Part shown: positions 12,697 through 18,720 of the stretch, piece after piece
How the letters are laid out: each line of letters begins with the position of its first letter
How positions within the stretch are numbered: the first letter of the stretch is position 1
Assembly (NCBI GenBank): GCA_023395515.1
Contig: JAEWZB010000098.1
Span: 1 to 18,720 of the forward strand
Length of the DNA: 18,720 bases
Reading direction: 5' to 3'
DNA from: Bacillota bacterium
Lineage (GTDB): Bacteria > Bacillota > Syntrophomonadia > Syntrophomonadales > Syntrophomonadaceae
The notes under the pieces: model-generated
Told to the model about the DNA's origin: nothing
Database searches by the model: none
Seen by the model: only the letters and a program-made list of their open reading frames with translations
Position numbers and translations under genes: made by a program

Positions 12697-13308
12697 TTAG
12701 TTGGCACGCTTTTTTATATAGATCCAATAAATGATGAAAGCAACCGAACTCAACCCAATAAGCATATAGGCTGCATCAGAATAAATATCTATAAAATGAA
12801 TAATCTCCTGCCATGAATCCCCTAATATTGCTCCTCCTCCTACCAGAAGTGTATTCCATATCAGGGTCCCGGCAATGGTATATAACAGGAAAAGCCCTAA
12901 ATTCATTTTGGCCATGCCGGCCGGAATTGAAATTAAGCTACGGATTAAAGGAATCATGCGGCAGAAAAAAACTGTCCAATAACCATAGCGGTTAAACCAG
13001 GAAGATGCTTTACGTACATCCTGCATATCTACTCTAATAATATGGCCAAAACGGCCTATAATGAATTCCATTCCGCTTTCTTTTAAAAAATGTCCTAACC
13101 AGTAAAGGATCAGGGCCCCGGTAATTGACCCTATGGTAGCAAAGGCTATTACCCCAGGAATAGTAAGCTTGGTATAAGTAGTCATAAATCCGCCAAAGGT
13201 TAAAATAATTTCCGAAGGTATGGGAGGAAAGACATTTTCTAAAGTAGTCAATAGAAAAATACTTAGATAGCCAAATTGCTCCATAAATTCTATAATCCAG
13301 TTTTGCAT
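12697..13308 (-). CDS. DedA/SNARE-associated family membrane protein
   Basis: A 203-residue integral membrane protein. DedA signatures: 'LENVFPPIPSEIILTFGG' near the N terminus (reentrant loop with acidic residue) and 'FFCRMIPLIRSLISIPAGMAKM' in the middle, with the conserved Arg pair and Pro. Hydrophobic spans follow ('LFLLYTIAGTLIWNTLLVGGG', 'AAYMLIGLSSVAFIIYWIYI'). DedA proteins recycle undecaprenyl phosphate or phospholipids across the membrane and support pH and drug tolerance. ATG start with GAGGAGGAG about 5 nt upstream. It shares a terminator with the convergent YndM-like gene. Which DedA paralogue this is cannot be told. Confidence 0.93.
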   Translation of the reverse strand: MQNWIIEFMEQFGYLSIFLLTTLENVFPPIPSEIILTFGGFMTTYTKLTIPGVIAFATIGSITGALILYWLGHFLKESGMEFIIGRFGHIIRVDMQDVRKASSWFNRYGYWTVFFCRMIPLIRSLISIPAGMAKMNLGLFLLYTIAGTLIWNTLLVGGGAILGDSWQEIIHFIDIYSDAAYMLIGLSSVAFIIYWIYIKKRAN

Positions 13309-13427
13309 ATACTCCTCCTCAAAAAACCACTACCATAAAAGTATAACCTACGATAGAGCGCTATACTATAGGCTTACTTAACTTACCTGTAATCAAAGGC
13401 GAGAAAAGTTAATTATACTATACATGT

Positions 13428-13514
13428 TTAGGCTTTTGCAGAGAAATTGCTGGCAAGCAAGACAAATGCATGGAAAACAGAATGCAGGCAACCCGCAAGT
13501 CACTATTTGCCTAA
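13428..13514. ncRNA. Candidate structured RNA with nested stems
   Basis: This more GC-rich island lies in an AT-rich gap. An outer stem TTAGGC (13428-13433) with GCCTAA (13509-13514) encloses two hairpins: TTGCT/AGCAA (13447-13451, 13456-13460) and TGCAT/ATGCA (13467-13471, 13482-13486). AGGCAA (13486-13491) can instead pair with TTGCCT (13507-13512), which excludes the outer stem. I do not recognise a known riboswitch, and the transcribed strand is unclear. If minus, it would lie between the small peptide gene and dedA. Confidence 0.3.
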
Positions 13515-13517
13515 TAA

Positions 13518-13604
13518 TTATCGGTTTAAAATATAATTAAAGGCTAGTAATTTAATTAAAACTATAGTAATAACGAAAATTATAATATACTTATATTTCC
13601 CCAT
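13518..13604 (-). CDS. Small hydrophobic single-span peptide (28 residues)
   Basis: The ATG at 13604 opens a 28-codon frame ending in TAA at 13518. The product starts MGKYKY, continues with an uninterrupted hydrophobic stretch (IIIFVITIVLIKLLAF) and ends NYILNR, the layout of a small membrane peptide with basic ends. GAGGT lies 7 nt upstream of the ATG, a good ribosome site, which is the main reason to call it. No homologue is recognised. AT-rich DNA codes easily for hydrophobic residues, so it could be chance; it could also be a small regulatory membrane protein or a type I toxin-like peptide. It lies upstream of dedA on the same strand. Confidence 0.4.
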   Translation of the reverse strand: MGKYKYIIIFVITIVLIKLLAFNYILNR

Positions 13605-13682
13605 CGTTTTTACCTCATAAGTATCAAGTCTTAATAAGCATATATTATCATTTTTTCCTTACAAAACTATCTTTTTTAACCT

Positions 13683-13714
13683 AATTTTATTAATAAAAAT
13701 TTATTAATAAAATT
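13683..13714. promoter_or_regulatory. 32-bp palindrome upstream of the fadD promoter
   Basis: AATTTTATTAATAAA (13683-13697) and TTTATTAATAAAATT (13700-13714) are perfect complements around AA. It also contains two copies of the self-complementary TTTATTAATAAA, 14 bp apart. It ends 20 nt before the fadD -35 element, so it is a good candidate for a dimeric or tetrameric regulator site. Confidence 0.5.
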
Positions 13715-13734
13715 ATACAAATTTTGGTTTTTCT

Positions 13735-13762
13735 TTGACACAATTATCGAAAAAACTAGAAT
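13735..13762 (+). promoter_or_regulatory. Sigma-A promoter of the acyl-CoA synthetase gene
   Basis: A consensus TTGACA (13735-13740), 16 nt, then TAGAAT (13757-13762). The predicted start near 13769 gives a leader of about 115 nt. Confidence 0.75.
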
Positions 13763-13785
13763 TATATTGCTTTTTCCCCCCATTT

Positions 13786-13805
13786 ACTTAATACTGATAT
13801 TAAGT
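13786..13805. promoter_or_regulatory. Inverted repeat in the fadD leader, possible operator
   Basis: ACTTAATA (13786-13793) and TATTAAGT (13798-13805) are perfect complements around CTGA, centred about 27 nt after the predicted start site. It suits a repressor site, such as a TetR/FadR-like fatty-acid regulator (inference). Confidence 0.45.
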
Positions 13806-13883
13806 GTTAGTAACTTTGCATATCGTAATATTTTTCCCTTAAGGTTTTGTAACTAAAAATATAGTAAAGGGGACGGTTGTTAC

Positions 13884-15722
13884 ATGAAAAATGATAGCCA
13901 AGTTTATGAAAAGGAATTTGCTGAATTTTTAGATCGGGAAAAGCATTTGGCTTTGATGGTTAGATCCAGAGTAAAAAAATATGGTGAAAATAAGATTGCC
14001 GTAAGACATAAGCCCGAAGGAGAATGGCTCAGCTACACTTGGGGCCAATTTGGTGAAATGATAGACTCGGCTGCCAAGGCTCTTATTTCTTACGGGGTAA
14101 AAGAAGGCGATATGGTCGGCATCTTTTGCCACAATTCAGTAGAATGGGCAGTGGCTGATTATGCCTCCTTTACTATTAGAGCCGCATCAGTTCCCGTCTA
14201 CGCTACTAATTCCGCAGCGGAATTGGAATACATTGTCAACCACGCCGAAATTCGAATTTTATTTGTGACTGACCAGGGCCAATACGACAAGGCCAAAAGC
14301 TTATTAGGCCAGTCCCCCTATTTAGAAACTATTATTGTCAGCAACAATAGTGTTACCATTGAAAAGTCCGATAATATCATGTATTTTGCGGACTTTTTAG
14401 AAATCGGCCGAAAATCCGGTAAGGAAAAAGAGTTGGAAGAACGTATCGCTAAGCTTGATTCTGATGATTTATCTACTTTGATTTACACCTCCGGTACTAC
14501 CGGTACACCTAAAGGGGTTATGTTAACTCATAAAAACTGGTTAGCCATGTTATTCGGTACCGGCTATCACATCCCCATTATTGAAACCGATGTTAACCTG
14601 GCATTTTTGCCTTTATCCCACGTTTTTGAAAGAGCCTGGAGTTATTTTATCCTGTGCGGTAATGGTCAGGTAGACTATTGCCACGATACTAAGGCTTTAG
14701 AACAATTCTTAGTTGAATCCAGACCTCATTATATGTGCAGTGTGCCGCGTTTATGGGAAAAAATATATGCCAAGGTTAAAGAAGGCATTAATACTTCCCC
14801 ACCTACCAAACAGAAATTATTTAACTGGGCATTGGAAGTCGGCGGTCAGGTAGGCTATTTGCAGCGTGATCAAAAACCGGTTCCGGTTGGCCTGCAAGTA
14901 AAACACAAAATTGCTACTGCTCTAGTATTACAAAAAATTCAAGACATATTTGGCGGCCGCAATAAGGTATTTAACTGTGGAGGTTCAGCTTTCTCCGGTG
15001 AAATATCAGAATTCTTCTTTAAAGCGGGAGTTCTTCTTTTACAAGGTTATGGCATGACCGAATGTTTCGTTATCTGTGTGGCTAACCCCACTCATAACAA
15101 ATTCGGTACTTGCGGTCCGGTAGTACCCCTAGTAGATGTACGCATATCTGCCGAAGGCGAAATCCAAGCTAAAGGGCCTAATATGATGATAGGCTATTAC
15201 AAAGACCCCGAATTAACTAAAGAAATGTTTACCGAAGACGGTTACATTAAAACTGGTGATGTGGGCTTTATTGACAGTGAAGGTTACATAACTATAACTG
15301 ACCGTATAAAAGATATGTTTAAAACCTCAGGCGGAAAATATATTGCCCCTCAACAAATTGAAACTATGCTTAAAGAGGATTACTATTTTGAACAGGTAGC
15401 TGCTATCGGTGATGGCAGAAAATATGTATCAGTATTAATAGTACCTGCTTTTGAGCCTATTGAAAATTATGCGAAGCAAAAAGGTATTAACTTTGCTTCC
15501 CGCGAAGAATTAGTTAACCATCCTGATATTATTAATTTCTACCGGGAAAGAATTGATATTCAGACTAAAGATTTAGGCCAGGTAGAAAAGGTTAAAAAAT
15601 TCACCCTGCTCCCCCAAGAGTTTTCGCAAGAAACTGGTGAGCTGACTCCTACCCAAAAGATTAAGCGCAAAGTCATTAATGAAAAATATAAAGATGTTAT
15701 AGAAGCCATGTACGCCGAGTAA
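13884..15722 (+). CDS. fadD: Long-chain fatty acid-CoA ligase (AMP-forming acyl-CoA synthetase)
   Basis: A 612-residue ANL-superfamily enzyme that activates fatty acids to acyl-CoA with ATP, the entry step of beta-oxidation. Motifs in order: P-loop 'YTSGTTGTPKGVMLTH' (from ~201), 'LPLSHVFERAWSYF', 'NCGGSAFSGEISEFFFKAG', adenine-binding 'GYGMTE' (388-393), 'TGDVG' (457-461) and the hinge and linker 'DRIKDMFKTSGGKYIAPQQIE'. The C-terminal region keeps 'LTPTQKIKRKVINEKY', which carries the catalytic Lys context. Length matches the long FadD15/Faa-like group. The ATG has AAAGGGG about 11 nt upstream, a slightly long spacing. It is monocistronic, with a strong promoter, possible operators upstream and a terminator downstream. 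In the suggested syntrophic host it would feed the crotonase and related enzymes. Confidence 0.93.
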   Translation: MKNDSQVYEKEFAEFLDREKHLALMVRSRVKKYGENKIAVRHKPEGEWLSYTWGQFGEMIDSAAKALISYGVKEGDMVGIFCHNSVEWAVADYASFTIRAASVPVYATNSAAELEYIVNHAEIRILFVTDQGQYDKAKSLLGQSPYLETIIVSNNSVTIEKSDNIMYFADFLEIGRKSGKEKELEERIAKLDSDDLSTLIYTSGTTGTPKGVMLTHKNWLAMLFGTGYHIPIIETDVNLAFLPLSHVFERAWSYFILCGNGQVDYCHDTKALEQFLVESRPHYMCSVPRLWEKIYAKVKEGINTSPPTKQKLFNWALEVGGQVGYLQRDQKPVPVGLQVKHKIATALVLQKIQDIFGGRNKVFNCGGSAFSGEISEFFFKAGVLLLQGYGMTECFVICVANPTHNKFGTCGPVVPLVDVRISAEGEIQAKGPNMMIGYYKDPELTKEMFTEDGYIKTGDVGFIDSEGYITITDRIKDMFKTSGGKYIAPQQIETMLKEDYYFEQVAAIGDGRKYVSVLIVPAFEPIENYAKQKGINFASREELVNHPDIINFYRERIDIQTKDLGQVEKVKKFTLLPQEFSQETGELTPTQKIKRKVINEKYKDVIEAMYAE

Positions 15723-15729
15723 ATTCACC

Positions 15730-15763
15730 AAGGGAGTAGGGGCAAAAACCTCCTCCCTTTTTT
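15730..15763 (+). terminator. Rho-independent terminator of fadD
   Basis: AAGGGAGTAGG (15730-15740) pairs with CCTCCTCCCTT (15749-15759) with one mismatch around an 8-nt loop, leading into TTTTTT. Confidence 0.88.
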
Positions 15764-15908
15764 GAAATACGAAATAATGTATTACCTTTCCTATATGGCG
15801 ATAGAAGAGCCCATGGACCTTTAGGAGGGCTTCTCTTTTCGCTTGACAGCTATAACAAGACAAACTTGCGCGATTCATTCTCTGATTGTGGCATTATTAT
15901 AAACCAAC

Positions 15909-16691
15909 TTATTTATTCTTAAAGACAGGTGGCCTTTTTTCCCTAAAAGCAGCAATAGCTTCCTGAAAATCTTCAGTACCGCAACAATAGGTGGCCTGCG
16001 CTTGCTCATAAAATAAACCGGCACTCACGCTGCTTTCATTGGCCACATTAATACCCTGCTTGGCAAACCGTAATCCTGCCGGAGGAAAGCCGCACATCCT
16101 CTGCGCCAGTTTAAATGTATACTCGTGGAGTTCTTCATCTTTGACTATGACCTCGACAAGTCCTATACGAAGTGCTTCTTCTGCTTTAATTTGCTCACAG
16201 GTCATGATCATCCGTTTCGCCTGTCCAATGCCCACTAGATGTGTTAACCTGGTAGTTCCCAGATGGTCTGGTGATAAACCGAAGCGGGCTTCCTGGGTAG
16301 CAAACTCTGCGCTCTCAGCCGCTACGCGGATATCGCACCCCAGAATAAGCTGAGTGCCAATACCAAAACAAAGTCCATTAACTGCGGCCACAACCGGAAT
16401 AGGCAGCTCTTGCCAGCGCAAATATACCCTTTGCAATCTGGGCAGGCGTTCCATCACATACTGGGAATTAGCCATTACCAGATTAGAAAAGTCAATGCCG
16501 CACGAGAAGTTTTTGCCGTTAGATTGAATAATGACTGCTCTCAAAGAAGTATCGGCCTCGATTTCATCAAGCAGCTGCCCCAGTTCTTCAATCAGCTTCC
16601 AGGAAAAAAAATTGTATCCCTTGGGATCAGTAAGGGTCAAAATACCAATTGAATCTACGACTCTATAATCTAAATTAGTGGAAAATTCCAT
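15909..16691 (-). CDS. Enoyl-CoA hydratase/isomerase-family (crotonase) protein, non-canonical active site
   Basis: A 260-residue crotonase. The start is the ATG at 16691, preceded by GAGAGGTG; an in-frame ATG at 16727 lacks a ribosome site. Oxyanion-hole segments are 'GKNFSCGIDF' (59-68) and 'NGLCFGIGTQLILGCDI' (105-121). Comparing with rat hydratase, which uses Glu144 and Glu164, the matching positions are Q114 and E134. An Asp occurs at D142 ('LSPDHLGT'), the place of the third acid of delta3,5-delta2,4-dienoyl-CoA isomerase. So the protein has the Glu and Asp of dienoyl-CoA isomerase but Gln at the first acidic position. Simple hydration is therefore doubtful; isomerase or another acyl-CoA activity is more likely. 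It lies upstream of no co-directional gene on its 3' side, while the NMO-like gene is 115 nt upstream on the same strand. Confidence 0.88.
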   Translation of the reverse strand: MEFSTNLDYRVVDSIGILTLTDPKGYNFFSWKLIEELGQLLDEIEADTSLRAVIIQSNGKNFSCGIDFSNLVMANSQYVMERLPRLQRVYLRWQELPIPVVAAVNGLCFGIGTQLILGCDIRVAAESAEFATQEARFGLSPDHLGTTRLTHLVGIGQAKRMIMTCEQIKAEEALRIGLVEVIVKDEELHEYTFKLAQRMCGFPPAGLRFAKQGINVANESSVSAGLFYEQAQATYCCGTEDFQEAIAAFREKRPPVFKNK

Positions 16692-16806
16692 AACTAACAC
16701 CTCTCTTTCATTATTTTTTGCAGCCAATTTGAGTCTGCTTCACCGGTTAAACCAATATAGATCTTTATGGTGTACTCTCATCTTGTTAAATAAAGTTTGA
16801 TTAAGA

Positions 16807-17778
16807 TTAGGAAAACCTTTCCAGGCTTCTTCTAAGAATTGCTTCCGCGTCCTTAACCATTCCCTCTATCAGTTCTTGACAAGTCATCACTTCATGAATC
16901 AGCCCTATAGATTGGCCGACTAAGAATGCAGCGTCGTTCACATCGCCGGAATCCCAGGCAGCCTTAACCCGCTGACCGCCAATTAACGGAAAAAGTTCAT
17001 CAAAGCCGCCACCGCGAGCCTCTATATCAAGAATAGTATCGACTAAGGGATTCTTCAAGGCCCGAGCCTGCAGGTGGACTGATTTACAAATCAAGGTTGT
17101 ATCCTGCTCTTGACGCTGCACTAATTCCCGGCGAATATTTTCGTGCACCTGGCACTCAGGTGTAGCAATAAAACGAGTAGCCATCATAACACCCTCTGCA
17201 CCCAGAGAAAGAGCAGCAGCCAAACCACGTCCATCTGCTATTCCTCCAGTAGTTATTACAGGAATTTTAACGACTTCGGCAATCCGCGGAGTCAAAACCA
17301 TAGAGCTTACATCATCATTTAAAGGATGACCGCCTTCCTCGATTCCGGCTGCCAGGATAGCATCATACCCTAACCTTTCAATGTTGACCGCATGCCGTAC
17401 AGCCCCTACTTTATGCATGATTTTCACCCCCGCTTTATGCACCATATCAATGTACTTGGTGGCGGGACTTCCTGATACTTCGATTGCAGCTACCTTTTCT
17501 TCGGCACATACCCGGAAAAAATCATCATATGTCTCAGACGTAATCCTGATCGAAGGCAACAGGGTAATGTTTACCCCGAAGGGTTTGTTCGTAAGTTGAC
17601 GCGCTTTTTGGATGGCCTCACGCAGTTGATCCCCCGTATCATAATTACCGGCTGTAATATTGCCTAAGCCGCCTGCATTAGAAATCGCAGCACATAGTTC
17701 AGGCTTGCTCAGCCATAGCATCCCCCCGCATATTACCGGATGCTTAATACTGAATAACTCTGTAATTTTCGTTTTCAT
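16807..17778 (-). CDS. Nitronate monooxygenase / FabK-like FMN enzyme
   Basis: A 323-residue TIM-barrel flavoprotein of the nitronate monooxygenase (2-nitropropane dioxygenase) superfamily, which also contains the enoyl-ACP reductase FabK. Signatures: 'PVICGGMLWLSKPELCAAIS', 'NAGGLGNITAG', 'AILAAGIEEGGHPLND' with H151 at the usual catalytic or flavin-contact position, the phosphate-binding 'TTGGIADGRG' (176-185) and 'GAEGVMMATRF'. The ribosome site AAGGAGTG fits the ATG at 17778. Its neighbours are a crotonase downstream and a flavodoxin-like reductase upstream, so a role in acyl-CoA redox chemistry is attractive, but nitronate detoxification cannot be excluded. In many anaerobes such proteins are annotated loosely; the specific reaction is not determined by sequence. 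Confidence 0.88.
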   Translation of the reverse strand: MKTKITELFSIKHPVICGGMLWLSKPELCAAISNAGGLGNITAGNYDTGDQLREAIQKARQLTNKPFGVNITLLPSIRITSETYDDFFRVCAEEKVAAIEVSGSPATKYIDMVHKAGVKIMHKVGAVRHAVNIERLGYDAILAAGIEEGGHPLNDDVSSMVLTPRIAEVVKIPVITTGGIADGRGLAAALSLGAEGVMMATRFIATPECQVHENIRRELVQRQEQDTTLICKSVHLQARALKNPLVDTILDIEARGGGFDELFPLIGGQRVKAAWDSGDVNDAAFLVGQSIGLIHEVMTCQELIEGMVKDAEAILRRSLERFS

Positions 17779-17800
17779 AAGCTAACACTCCTTTGCTAGA

Positions 17801-17812
17801 TAAGGGCCCTTA
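17801..17812. promoter_or_regulatory. Perfect 12-bp palindrome upstream of the NMO-like gene
   Basis: TAAGGGCCCTTA, self-complementary, lies 23 nt upstream of the NMO-like start in the 62-nt gap after the flavoprotein gene. Possible operator; no other support. Confidence 0.3.
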
Positions 17813-17840
17813 GAAGTTTATAATCGTTTTCGCTTCCAGG

Positions 17841-18497
17841 TCAGTCTTCATACGGCTTGTCAAAGCTTTTTTCTGTAGCGTTATTTTTCTTCATCCAATC
17901 ATCCCACAGGAAACCGTTAACCATCGGTATAACCTGCTTCAGGTTTTCAGAAGTGAGATGCTCGGGGTGTGCGAGTTTGGCAAGAATTGTGTCATCAAGT
18001 TCACCTTTTTCGCCATAAGCCTTCCCCAGTTCGTAAAATCTTTTTAATACCTTGTCAACCAGAACCGGTGGTTGCACCGTGAGGCCCTCACATCCGCCTT
18101 TACATATTAAGCCGGCTGGTTCACACCCGAGCTTCCTTGCAAATTTCTCACAGTAACGCGCCACGAACCTGGTGTGGTGAGTTTCGGGGAATCCGCACTG
18201 TATCATGAACATCAGCTTCAGTCCAGGGTTTTTACCTTTCAGCGGAGCCAATGATTCAAATAGCTCTTTGACAGATCCGGGCATCGCGTCAACGTAAAGA
18301 GGGAAAGCAATAAGCAGTCTTTCAGAATTTTGAAAGCATTCACCTTCCGGAGTAAAATCCGGTCGGTCTTTTATTGAGTACAGTATCTCAACTCTGTTCC
18401 CATCTGTTTCGAGAAATCCCTTTATGAAGTACTTCAGAAGTTTTTCAGTGTTACCCGATTTACCTCTTGGAGATCCGTTAATTATTGATAATCGCAT
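17841..18497 (-). CDS. Flavodoxin-fold NAD(P)H-dependent oxidoreductase
   Basis: A 218-residue protein with the NADPH-dependent FMN reductase/flavodoxin pattern. The N-terminal 'LSIINGSPRGKSGNTEKLLK' is the FMN phosphate-binding loop, followed by 'SERLLIAFPLYVDAMPGSVK', the second flavin loop. 'CGFPETHHT' and a Cys-rich 'LICKGGCEGL' lie further on; the Cys residues could support redox or metal contacts, but no complete iron-sulfur motif is seen. The C-terminal 60 residues are unassigned. GAGGAGGT sits 5 nt before the ATG. The gene overlaps the upstream gene's 3' end by 20 nt, so the two are co-translated and likely act as a pair. Electron donor and acceptor are unknown. Confidence 0.82.
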   Translation of the reverse strand: MRLSIINGSPRGKSGNTEKLLKYFIKGFLETDGNRVEILYSIKDRPDFTPEGECFQNSERLLIAFPLYVDAMPGSVKELFESLAPLKGKNPGLKLMFMIQCGFPETHHTRFVARYCEKFARKLGCEPAGLICKGGCEGLTVQPPVLVDKVLKRFYELGKAYGEKGELDDTILAKLAHPEHLTSENLKQVIPMVNGFLWDDWMKKNNATEKSFDKPYED

Positions 18498-18720
18498 TGA
18501 CTACCTCCTCAACCGATGAATCTGTTAATTTCATGAATTTTAGAGAGCTTTGGATATTCAGTGCAGCTCTCTTGAATATGTCGTGTATTATCTCAATGTC
18601 CTCGCTATCTGTATCTTCCATTTTTTCTAAGAGCAGTGACAGTGCTGGATATCTTTCATACCTCTTCCTGTGATGTACCTCACCGCCGAAGTCCTCAAGG
18701 TACGGGTGAAGGAGAGGTAT
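18478..18720 (-). CDS. C-terminal end of an upstream partner protein (truncated by window edge)
   Basis: On the minus strand a frame is open from the window edge to a TAA at 18478, giving 80 residues. The segment is 'HPYLEDFGGEVHHRKRYERY', then 'PALSLLLEKMEDTDSEDIEI', then a helical, charged end 'LTDSSVEEVVNAIINN'. It overlaps the start of the flavodoxin-fold gene by 20 nt, which, with the sensible amino-acid pattern, argues that it is real. The family is not identified with certainty. A second flavodoxin-like or NAD(P)H oxidoreductase partner is a plausible guess from the tight coupling. Confidence 0.65.
   Translation of the reverse strand: MPLLHPYLEDFGGEVHHRKRYERYPALSLLLEKMEDTDSEDIEIIHDIFKRAALNIQSSLKFMKLTDSSVEEVVNAIINN

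Noticed and set aside
13428..13514. SAM-I or cyclic-di-GMP riboswitch identity
   Set aside because: Short shared strings such as GGCAACC are present, but the required conserved core and stem arrangement of those classes are not.
15801..15838. Second hairpin after fadD (AGAAGAGCCC ... GGGCTTCTCTTTT)
   Set aside because: The stem has two mismatches and the fadD terminator upstream is already strong; too weak to call as a separate terminator.

Overview
The window reads as a chromosomal segment of a low-to-mid GC anaerobic Firmicute in the Clostridia. My best guess is a fatty-acid-degrading, Syntrophomonas-like organism. The evidence is strong AGGAGG-type ribosome sites, a CheX-type chemotaxis phosphatase, a YndM/DUF2512 membrane protein, and fatty-acid enzymes: a propionate-type CoA-transferase, a long-chain acyl-CoA synthetase, a crotonase, and an FMN enoyl reductase/nitronate monooxygenase-like protein. 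This taxonomic placement is inference from gene content only. There are no rRNA or tRNA genes, CRISPR arrays or intact insertion sequences.

Layout. Bases 1-2700: the end of a LysR-type regulator, then a CoA-transferase with a roughly 130-residue C-terminal extension. Bases 2720-3606 (minus): a bacteriohemerythrin gene overlapping a cheX gene. Bases 3818-4147: a small cupin. Bases 4160-5367 form an accessory patch. A YefM-YoeB toxin-antitoxin pair, with a recognisable three-box TGTACA-type operator, sits between same-orientation copies of a hairpin repeat. The second copy, with an inverted third, abuts a GHKL sensor kinase that has lost its whole N-terminal part. Bases 5357-8306 (minus): a YyaL/DUF255 thioredoxin-domain protein and a class I methyltransferase. 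Bases 8443-9300 (minus): a MntA-HepT toxin-antitoxin module in which hepT carries a 1-nt frameshift, flanked by inverted and direct repeats. Bases 9291-10687 (minus): a membrane-anchored alpha/beta hydrolase followed by the C-terminal stub of an ABC-2 permease. Bases 10871-13308: rsgA, a YndM-like protein and a DedA protein, with terminators. Bases 13309-13883: an AT-rich 575-nt intergenic region. It holds a likely 28-residue membrane peptide, a possible structured RNA, a 32-bp palindrome and the fadD promoter. Bases 13884-15722: acyl-CoA synthetase. Bases 15909-18720 (minus): a crotonase, an NMO/FabK-like flavoprotein, a flavodoxin-fold reductase, and the end of a further gene that overlaps it.

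How the genes may work together. CoA-transferase, acyl-CoA synthetase, crotonase and the FMN reductase-like enzyme fit activation and processing of fatty acyl-CoAs. The crotonase active site has the Glu and Asp of a dienoyl-CoA isomerase but Gln in place of the first acid, so ordinary hydration is doubtful. Hemerythrin plus CheX suggests an oxygen- or NO-linked input to chemotaxis.

I found no clear multi-gene novel system. The items most worth a second look are the frameshifted hepT, the repeat-bracketed toxin-antitoxin pair fused to a decapitated kinase, the 13.4-13.9 kb intergenic region, and the altered crotonase active site.
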